NCBI GenBank assembly: GCA_013821025.1
Contig: JACDHN010000201.1
Coordinates: 1 to 5,462, forward strand
Length of the DNA: 5,462 nucleotides
Reading direction: 5' to 3'
DNA from: Acidimicrobiia bacterium
Lineage (GTDB): Bacteria > Actinomycetota > Acidimicrobiia > Acidimicrobiales > Ilumatobacteraceae
Shown: positions 1 to 4,474 of the stretch, in pieces
How positions within the stretch are numbered: the first letter of the stretch is position 1
How the letters are laid out: every line of letters begins with the position of its first letter
The notes under the pieces: generated by a model
Database searches by the model: none
What the model was told of the DNA's origin: nothing
The model's input: the letters and a program-made list of their open reading frames with translations, nothing else
Made by a program: the position numbers and the translations under genes

Positions 1-143
1 TCTCGTTGTGACGTCCTACGAGTGTGACCTTGCGGCCGTTGAACCTGACGATCGTGTGGCTGCTGCCCTCGTCGAAGGTGGCGGTGGCGTTCTTGGCCTT
101 GGCGATTCTTCCTGATGCGCTTCACCAGTTCGGTCCGTCTCAT
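1..143 (-). pseudogene. hicA: HicA-like toxin (mRNA interferase) N-terminal part, frameshifted, runs off the left edge
   Basis: Reading down from an ATG at 143, the first 12 residues are MRRTELVKRIRK. One extra base near position 107 then moves the meaningful reading to another frame, which continues IAKAKNATATFDEGSSHTIV and then RFNGRKVTLVGRHNE up to the window edge. Joined, the two parts look like the small double-stranded-RNA-binding fold of HicA toxins: a basic first helix, the conserved His after a glycine-serine stretch (GSSH), and an RxVTLxxRHNE strand. HicA proteins are small ribosome-independent mRNA endonucleases, normally neutralised by HicB encoded beside them; a hicB would lie left of the window. 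The second frame has no usable ATG or GTG start of its own, so as written the gene is broken. Either it is an inactivated toxin or the extra A in GAAGAA is a sequencing error. The family call rests on about 47 residues only. Confidence 0.6.
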
Positions 144-150
144 GAGTATA

Positions 151-179
151 AGTCTACACGAGGCGACATTACAAGTCAA
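151..179 (-). promoter_or_regulatory. Sigma-70-type promoter for the hicA-like gene, giving a nearly leaderless mRNA
   Basis: On the minus strand a -35 hexamer TTGACT (174-179) is separated by exactly 17 bases from a -10 hexamer TAGACT (151-156). Both are close to the housekeeping sigma consensus and lie in a locally AT-rich patch of otherwise GC-rich DNA. The transcription start expected 6-7 bases after the -10 box falls at about 144-145, just before the ATG at 141-143. No Shine-Dalgarno sequence precedes that ATG, which fits leaderless translation, common in actinobacteria. A second TANNNT hexamer (TATACT, 145-150) directly follows and could be an alternative -10, but its spacing would be 23 bases. 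Confidence 0.6.
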
Positions 180-449
180 CTGGAGGCGACTAGGATGGCG
201 TTGCGGTAGAAGGAACCAGCACGAGCGGGCCGATGAGGCCGATCCATTGCGGCGGCGTGCCGAGGTCGGTTTGCCACCCGCGCGCTGGCTGGGCGTCTCG
301 CCGACGAGCGCGATCTGGCCGAGGCGTGCCGCATGAGCCACATCGCAGCCAGCGTTCTCCACGCCTGGAAGCTGCGCCCGGGCGTCCGGAGCGCCCGGAT
401 GCCAGGGTGAGCGCGAGGTCGCGCCACCCGGGCCGGCGCGGCGCGGCGT
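180..449. other. Stretch without a convincing gene between the hicA promoter and degV
   Basis: No open frame here has a good start plus a recognisable product. One plus-strand frame, open from 237 to a TGA at 408-410, has a balanced protein-like composition, including LAGRLADERDLAEACRMSH followed by IAASVLHAWKLRPG. Its only ATG (333) leaves 25 codons and has no ribosome binding site. It may be the tail of a decayed gene. I cannot name a family. The only other visible structure is the hairpin at 378-398. Confidence 0.3.
378..398 (-). terminator. GC-rich hairpin downstream of degV, possible weak terminator
   Basis: A perfect 7-bp stem (CCGGGCG with CGCCCGG) encloses a 7-base loop, starting about 50 bases past the degV stop codon. 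There is no T-tract on either strand, so it lacks the full intrinsic terminator signature. Actinobacterial transcripts often end at such U-poor hairpins, but a chance stem is also easy to find at this GC content. Confidence 0.3.
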
Positions 450-1271
450 TCAGGCGGGTGCGTAGACGACGCCGAGCGTCCCCGGCCCGGTGTGGGCGCC
501 GACGGAGGGGCCGACCTCGTATGGTGTGATCCCGTGGATCCCCGGCGTACCGGTCAGCCTGTCGAGGAGGTGCTGCGCGGCGTCGCGGCGCATCGCGTGG
601 CCGACGCCGACGCGGATCGTGGTGCGCCGGGCGAGCTCGCGGGTCTGGTCGACCATCAGCTCGATCGCGTCGTGGAGGCTGGGGGTCTGCCGGTGCTCGC
701 GAATGGTGCCGCCGGCAAGCTCGAGGACGGTGGTCGGCGTGAGCTCGCCGTCGACAGCACCGAAGCGTCCGCCGCGCCGCGCGACGTCCGGCGCACCGAC
801 GACGAACAGGCTGCCTGCCGCGGCCGCGGTCGTCCGCGCCGCGGTGGCGGCACCGTTCGACGTCGCACCCTCGGCGAGGCTGGCGGCCGCCGCCCACACA
901 CACAGCGACACCGGGAACGAGGCGACGCCCGTGTCGACGATGTGGACGTCGATGTCGATGAGGGCGGCGGCGAGGGTGGCGGCGGCGACGGTGGCGGAGT
1001 AGTTGGAGCCGGTGTGGATCGAGAGCATCGCGGTGGCGCCGCGCTGCGCGCAGTCGTGGTACCTCTCGGCGAAGGCGCCGGGCGACGGCGCGGACGTCGA
1101 GACCGTCGCACCGGCGGCGAGGCGGTCGTAGAACTCGGCGTTCGACGGCCCGTGGCCCTCGGCGAACTCGGTGCCGTCGAGGGTGATCGTCAGCGGGACG
1201 ACTGAGACGTCGTAGCGGCGGCGGAGGTCGTCGGGGAGCATCGATGCGGAGTCGGTGACGATCGCGATCAT
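450..1271 (-). CDS. DegV family fatty-acid-binding protein (FakB-like)
   Basis: A 273-residue protein, about the usual DegV length. It binds a fatty acid in a buried pocket; in characterised systems FakB proteins hold the fatty acid while the kinase FakA phosphorylates it, giving acyl-phosphate for phospholipid synthesis. Family marks in order: N-terminal MIAIVTDSAS (residues 1-10) with the TDS turn; a TSxPSPGAF stretch in the position of the DegV TSQPSP motif; SIHTGSNYSAT in place of the usual S-x-x-SGTY; VDTGVAS; VVGAPDVARRGGR matching the family's L-x-x-GGR; and the C-terminal EVGPSVGAHTGPGTLG with the conserved His at about residue 260. The ATG overlaps the plsY stop as ATGA, and GAGGAAA lies about six bases upstream inside plsY, so this start is well supported although the frame stays open further upstream. 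Some pocket positions are atypical (GSNYS for SGTY), so ligand preference may differ. No FakA is visible in the window. Confidence 0.93.
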   Translation of the reverse strand: MIAIVTDSASMLPDDLRRRYDVSVVPLTITLDGTEFAEGHGPSNAEFYDRLAAGATVSTSAPSPGAFAERYHDCAQRGATAMLSIHTGSNYSATVAAATLAAALIDIDVHIVDTGVASFPVSLCVWAAAASLAEGATSNGAATAARTTAAAAGSLFVVGAPDVARRGGRFGAVDGELTPTTVLELAGGTIREHRQTPSLHDAIELMVDQTRELARRTTIRVGVGHAMRRDAAQHLLDRLTGTPGIHGITPYEVGPSVGAHTGPGTLGVVYAPA

Positions 1272-1912
1272 GCCGGTTTCCTCGAGGCGTGGAACTTGGT
1301 GAGGATCATCGCTGCGCCGGCGACGGCGAACAGCGGGAGGCCGGCCGTGGGAGGTGGTCCCCACGCGTTGGGGAGCCGTCGCCACCACCAGATCACGGCC
1401 GCGGCGACCCAGGCGAACGAGGACGTCCAGACGGCTCGCTCCGCGTTGCGCCGGGAGGCGGCCGCGACGGCGGCGACGGTGGCGTCGATCGGGAAGTACG
1501 CGGGGAACACGGCGAGGCACGCTCCGGCCGAGGTGGCGACGCCCTTTCCGCCGCGCCCGCGCGACCACACCGGGACGATGTGACCGCCGATCGAGGCCGT
1601 GGCAGCGACATAGGCCCCGGCGGGTCCGGCGACGGCGCGTCCGAGTCCGGCACCGACCGCTCCTTTCGCCATGTCGGCGGCAAGGACGGCAACGCCCCAG
1701 CGTGTACCGAGCACGGCGGCGGTGTTCAAGGCCCCGGGGTTGCCGCTGCCGGTGGCGCGAAGGTCGCCGACGCCGGCGCGGGCGAGCCGGGTGGCGATGT
1801 CGGCCGAGGGGATCGAGCCGGCGATGTAGCCGACTGCTGCGGCCGCGAGCGTCGTCACGCCCACGGGCGGCTCGAAGCCGCGGGTCTGGACGGCATCCTC
1901 CCAGGATCGCAC
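1268..1912 (-). CDS. plsY: Acyl-phosphate:glycerol-3-phosphate acyltransferase PlsY
   Basis: A polytopic inner-membrane enzyme that transfers an acyl group from acyl-phosphate to glycerol-3-phosphate, the first acylation of phospholipid synthesis. Motif 1 is clear: GSIPSADIATRLAR (residues 32-45), then DLRATGSGNPGALN (50-63), with Leu where Thr is usual. The DxxKG sequence is at 80-84. Motif 2 is GGHIVPVW followed by RGRGGKGVAT (109-127). Several alanine/valine-rich membrane segments follow. The C-terminus ends in ILTKFHASRKPA and lacks the usual R-H-x-x-N-I-x-R-L extension, so the third motif is poorly conserved or shortened. The GTG at 1912 has AGGGGA about ten bases upstream. A second GTG at 1858, giving 196 residues that start right before the first membrane helix, is equally believable, because residues 2-16 (including WEDAVQTRGFEPP) look soluble and may belong to a lost upstream gene. 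The stop overlaps degV by ATGA, which implies translational coupling. Confidence 0.93.
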   Translation of the reverse strand: MRSWEDAVQTRGFEPPVGVTTLAAAAVGYIAGSIPSADIATRLARAGVGDLRATGSGNPGALNTAAVLGTRWGVAVLAADMAKGAVGAGLGRAVAGPAGAYVAATASIGGHIVPVWSRGRGGKGVATSAGACLAVFPAYFPIDATVAAVAAASRRNAERAVWTSSFAWVAAAVIWWWRRLPNAWGPPPTAGLPLFAVAGAAMILTKFHASRKPA

Positions 1913-2109
1913 GGTCGGCGCGTCCCCTGAGTCGGCCGGCGATGGCGATGGCTGCCCAGGCCATCGCTTTCTCGAGGATCGCCAGCGTCACACCGCCCCG
2001 GCCGTAGTGCTGGACATCGGAGAACAGCCCGTCGAGAGAAGTAATTCGAATCGAGACCCCACCCGTCGTTCGTGAGCGAGCGCAGCTGTTCGACGGTCAT
2101 GTCCGGGAA
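1855..2109 (-). pseudogene. Coding-like sequence split over several frames upstream of plsY
   Basis: No single frame gives a sensible protein, but consecutive pieces look protein-like. From an ATG at 2100 one frame reads MTVEQLRSLTNDGWGLDSNY; a second frame covering about 2046-1920 reads SLDGLFSDVQHYGRGG, then VTLAILEKAMAWAAIAIAG; the plsY frame then supplies SWEDAVQTRGFEPP just before the plsY membrane helices. This pattern suits a small gene with one or two indels, either real decay or assembly error. The first frame ends in a TGA at 1855-1857 that overlaps the alternative plsY GTG as GTGA, which may be a relic of coupled genes or chance. I do not recognise the family. Confidence 0.25.
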
Positions 2110-2293
2110 AACCCCGCCACGTCGGCGAATCTTCCCGAGTCACAGTCGCGACGCCGGCCGCGATCGAACGCCGTCGACACGATCCGGCTCGGGAGAAGCC
2201 CCGCCAGCAGCGAGTGCACCGTCGCTCGATCGCCGGACCGGGCGGCGGGAAGTCGCGCCGGCCACCACCGGGTTCCCTCTCACACGACACACG
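2110..2293. other. Region between the two gene blocks, nothing recognisable
   Basis: This stretch should contain the promoter of the plus-strand redox operon. I see no pair of hexamers close to the housekeeping consensus, no operator-like palindrome of useful length and no RNA motif that I recognise. Open frames here are arginine- and proline-rich shadows. The signal could belong to an alternative sigma factor, or lie inside the degraded region further left. Confidence 0.3.
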
Positions 2294-2300
2294 AGGAGGG
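2294..2300 (+). promoter_or_regulatory. Strong ribosome binding site of the 46-residue gene
   Basis: AGGAGGG lies ten bases before the ATG at 2311. It is the best Shine-Dalgarno match in the window together with 2436-2441, and it is the main reason for accepting the short gene that follows. Confidence 0.65.
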
Positions 2301-2310
2301 CGACCGACAC

Positions 2311-2451
2311 ATGGTCCGAGCACACTGGAATGGGGCGCCGATCGTCCAATCCGACGGCACCGCCGTCATCGACGGCAGACACAGCGTCGACCGGCTCGTG
2401 CGCCGCGCCGGTTCCGGCGCCTGGCAGATGACCGCAGGAGGCGTGGTATGA
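2311..2451 (+). CDS. Small 46-residue protein heading the redox operon, weakly DUF427-like N-terminus
   Basis: Begins MVRAHWNGAPIVQSDGTAVI and ends WQMTAGGVV. It is supported by a strong AGGAGGG ten bases upstream and by a stop codon that overlaps the next gene's start as ATGA (2448-2451), the typical layout of coupled genes. The first 22 residues (WNG, then S-D-x-T-x-V-I-D-G) resemble the start of DUF427 proteins, whose pattern is W-N-G-x-x-x-A-x-S-D-x-T-x-V-V-E-G-N-H. The rest does not follow that family, and a normal DUF427 domain is about twice as long. It could be a truncated DUF427 protein, an independent small protein, or a leader whose translation feeds the flavoprotein. It has no cysteine, no signal peptide and no membrane segment. 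Function unknown. Confidence 0.6.
   Translation: MVRAHWNGAPIVQSDGTAVIDGRHSVDRLVRRAGSGAWQMTAGGVV
2436..2441 (+). promoter_or_regulatory. Ribosome binding site that fixes the start of the first flavoprotein
   Basis: AGGAGG sits six bases before the ATG at 2448. The same frame stays open back to 2214, but the upstream part encodes arginine-rich shadow sequence, so this site decides the start. Confidence 0.8.
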
Positions 2452-3821
2452 GCATCGAACCTGAGGCGACGACCGTGGACGCGGTCGTCATCGGGATGGG
2501 CCCGGGCGGCGAGGACGTCGCCGGCAATCTGGCCAGCGCCGGGTTGTCGGTCGTCGGGATCGAGTCCGGCCTCGTCGGCGGGGAATGCCCGTACTGGGGG
2601 TGCATCCCCTCGAAGATGATGATCCGCGCCGCCAACCTCCTGGCTGAAGCACGCCGCATCCCCGGTGTTGCCGGGACATCGGCGGTGACGCCCGACTGGG
2701 GACCGGTGGCCGCGCGCGTCAGTGTCGAGGCCACCGACGACTGGGACGACACCGTGGCGGTCGACCGATTCGTCGCCAAGGGCGGCACGTTGGTGCGTGG
2801 CCACGGCCGGCTCGTGGACGCGGACACGGTCGAGGTGGCGGGGCACCGGTATCGGGCCACCCGCGCCGTGGTGGTGGCAACCGGCACGACTGCGGCGGTG
2901 CCCCCGATCACCGGACTGGCCGGCACGCCGTACTGGACGAACCACGAGGCGATCGAGGCCGCCGAGCTGCCGGCGTCGATCATCGTGCTCGGGGGCGGCG
3001 CCGTCGGCGCCGAGCTGGCTCAGGTGTACGCCCGCTTCGACGTCGACGTCACGCTCGTCGAGGCCGCCGATCGTCTGCTGCCGCTCGAGGAACCCGAGGT
3101 GGGCGAGCTGCTCGCGGAGGTGTTCCGCGGCGAGGACGTCGACGTCATCACCGGTGTCGCCGCGACGAGCGTCTCGTACGACGGGAAGTTCAGTGTCGTG
3201 CTCGCCGACGGCCGCGAGCTCGTGGCCGAGCGGCTGCTCGTCGCCACGGGACGTCGCGTCGACCTGGCCGGCATCGGAGCCGACGTGCTCGGCATCGACA
3301 CCAACACCGCCACGGCGGTCCCGGTCGACGAGCACCTCCGGGTCACCGCCGGGGTGTGGGCCGTCGGTGACGTCACCGGCGTTGGGGCGTTCACCCACGT
3401 CGCCATGTACCAGGCGAGGGTCGCCACAGCCGACATCCTCGGCGAGCCGCATGCGCCGGCCGAGTACACGGCCGTTCCCCGCGTCACGTTCACCGATCCC
3501 GAGGTCGGCTCGGTCGGCTTCACCGTCCAGGCGGCGAAGGACGCCGCGATCGACGTCGTTGTCGCTCGCACCGACGTACCTTCCACGGCGCGCGGTTGGC
3601 TCCACAAGTCCGGCAACGAGGGGTTCATCCAACTGGTCGCGGACCGCCGCCGCGGCGTGCTCGTCGGCGCCACATCGATGGGCCCGAGCGGCGGCGAGGT
3701 CCTCGGCTTGCTCACCTTGGCCGTGCACGCCCGCACCCCGACCGAGGAGCTCCGCTCGATGATCTACGCCTACCCTACGTTCCATCGCGGCATCGAAGAC
3801 GCGCTGGAGAACCTCACATGA
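2448..3821 (+). CDS. Class I pyridine nucleotide-disulfide oxidoreductase (FAD-dependent, Lpd/MerA-like)
   Basis: A complete 457-residue cytoplasmic flavoenzyme that should pass electrons from NAD(P)H through FAD to an active-site disulfide and on to a substrate. The FAD-binding dinucleotide fold starts at residues 16-21 (GMGPGG). The redox disulfide is Cys47-x4-Cys52 in GGECPYWGCIPSK, and GGGAVGAE at 182-189 begins the NAD(P) domain. The second FAD motif, WAVGDVTG, has Asp308, and a dimerisation domain fills the last 110 residues. At the C-terminus, where dihydrolipoamide dehydrogenases have HAHPTxxE with the catalytic His-Glu pair, this protein reads YAYPTFHRGIE (440-450): Tyr442 replaces the His and Arg447 the Glu. 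That argues against a true lipoamide dehydrogenase; mercuric reductases also have a Tyr there. The substrate is unknown. It overlaps the small gene by ATGA and is followed after seven bases by the selenoprotein candidate, a plausible redox partner. Confidence 0.92.
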   Translation: MSIEPEATTVDAVVIGMGPGGEDVAGNLASAGLSVVGIESGLVGGECPYWGCIPSKMMIRAANLLAEARRIPGVAGTSAVTPDWGPVAARVSVEATDDWDDTVAVDRFVAKGGTLVRGHGRLVDADTVEVAGHRYRATRAVVVATGTTAAVPPITGLAGTPYWTNHEAIEAAELPASIIVLGGGAVGAELAQVYARFDVDVTLVEAADRLLPLEEPEVGELLAEVFRGEDVDVITGVAATSVSYDGKFSVVLADGRELVAERLLVATGRRVDLAGIGADVLGIDTNTATAVPVDEHLRVTAGVWAVGDVTGVGAFTHVAMYQARVATADILGEPHAPAEYTAVPRVTFTDPEVGSVGFTVQAAKDAAIDVVVARTDVPSTARGWLHKSGNEGFIQLVADRRRGVLVGATSMGPSGGEVLGLLTLAVHARTPTEELRSMIYAYPTFHRGIEDALENLT

Positions 3822-3832
3822 ACCTCACATGA
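3811..3832 (+). repeat. Perfect 11-bp tandem duplication at a gene junction
   Basis: ACCTCACATGA occurs twice in a row (3811-3821 and 3822-3832). The flavoprotein ends at the TGA of the first copy and the peroxiredoxin-like gene starts at the ATG of the second. With one copy the genes would overlap by ATGA, so the duplication has separated a coupled junction. GGAGA (3806-3810) is seven bases from the first ATG but 18 from the second. Confidence 0.9.
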
Positions 3833-4377
3833 CCACTCAACTCGTGATCGGCGAGGGCGACCTGCTCCCCGACGTCGCTCTCGTCGATCACGAAGGGGTT
3901 CAGTTCCGCTTCAGCGACCACCGCGGAAGGCCGCTGCTGGTCCTCCTGCACCGCCACCTCGCTTGACTGCCGTGCCAGGAACACGTGATCGCCGTGCGCG
4001 ATCATCTCGACCAGCTCGGCGACGTGCTACCCGTCGTCGTCACGTTCATCGACGATCTTTCCCGCCTCTACGCCTACCGCAACCATCTCGAAATCGAGTT
4101 CCCGGTGCTCGCCGACATCGACCGCGCCCTCTACCGGCTGCTCGGCGCCAGCCGCGCCTCGATCGTGCGGGTGTGGTCACCAGGCACGATCGCCATGTAC
4201 GCCCGGCTGCTCCTTCACGGCCGACGGCTTCGCTCGCCGAAGGAGGACACCCGTCAGCTCGGCGCCGACGCCGTCGTCGACCGCGACGGCCGCCTGCATC
4301 GAGTGTGGTTGCCGCCGAGCCCCGACGCCCGCCCCGACATCGCCGAGGTCATCGAGGCGGTGGCAGAGCTGAACTGA
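3829..4377 (+). CDS. Peroxiredoxin-like (AhpC/TSA_2-type) selenoprotein candidate with in-frame TGA as selenocysteine in a UxxC motif
   Basis: Read through the TGA at 3964-3966, the frame gives 182 residues of one continuous thioredoxin-fold protein. Residues 1-45 carry the usual opening (LLPDVALVDHEG, then F-S-D-H-R-G-R-P, then strand LLVLLHRHLA). Residue 46 is TGA, followed by L-P-C-Q-E-H with Cys49; relatives have R-H-x-x-C-x-x-C-R-E-H here, so TGA sits exactly on the first redox Cys. Downstream come FPVLADIDRALYRLLG, a V-W-x-P-x-T-I-x-x-Y-A-R-L-L-L-H-G-R segment, ED-T-R-Q-L-GADAVVDRDGRL and a final helix, all normal for this group. There is no other stop or frameshift, and the gene ends at its own TGA (4375-4377). 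A hairpin placed like a bacterial SECIS follows the codon. Expected role: thiol or selenol peroxidase or disulfide oxidoreductase in the cytoplasm, cycling a Se-S bond between residues 46 and 49 and reduced by a flavoprotein partner. Alternatives are a nonsense-mutated pseudogene or a base error turning TGC into TGA. Selenocysteine machinery is not in the window. Confidence 0.82.
3985..4005 (+). promoter_or_regulatory. Candidate bacterial SECIS hairpin inside the selenoprotein gene
   Basis: TGATCGC (3986-3992) pairs perfectly with GCGATCA (3998-4004), and a G-U pair (3985 with 4005) extends the stem to eight. The loop is CGTGC. The loop begins 27 bases after the last base of the in-frame TGA (3966), and its second base is G. 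Known bacterial SECIS elements have a small apical loop roughly 16-37 bases after UGA with a G among its first two bases, bound by the elongation factor SelB. The hairpin is within the coding frame (codons 53-59). A weaker competing stem, CGTG (3971-3974) with CACG (3982-3985), lies too close to the UGA. Confidence 0.65.
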
Positions 4378-4474
4378 CGTCGCTGGCTCACGACGACAGG
4401 ACCCCACCGGGGCGTCGATGCTTCCGCGGTAGCGCCCGCCCGATCGGAATGCCGCCCGTCGCGGTCGGGTTCCC

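Noticed and set aside
450..1991. 513-residue minus-strand open frame covering degV and beyond
   Set aside because: Only the part from 1271 down is DegV; the upstream half is arginine-rich shadow of plsY in another frame.
2214..2447. 78-residue N-terminal extension of the first flavoprotein
   Set aside because: Arginine-rich non-family sequence; the AGGAGG-spaced ATG at 2448 and the ATGA overlap fix the start.
2280..3785. 501-residue open frame antisense to the first flavoprotein
   Set aside because: Its composition (runs of Asp, Arg, Gly, His) mirrors the GC-rich codon bias of the sense gene; no recognisable domain.
3964..3966. TGA read as general stop-codon reassignment
   Set aside because: TGA ends degV, plsY, the 46-residue gene, the first flavoprotein and this gene itself, so it works as a stop here.
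3985..4377. Independent 130-residue gene starting at GTG 3985
   Set aside because: It would begin in the middle of a thioredoxin fold and omit the first strand and the redox motif; the upstream 45 codons in the same frame are clearly part of the same family. AGGA (3977-3980) is only four bases from this GTG. Kept only as a possible reinitiation product.
4402..4412. CCCC/GGGG mini-hairpin after the selenoprotein gene as a terminator
   Set aside because: Four-bp stem with a three-base loop and no T-tract; expected by chance at this GC content.
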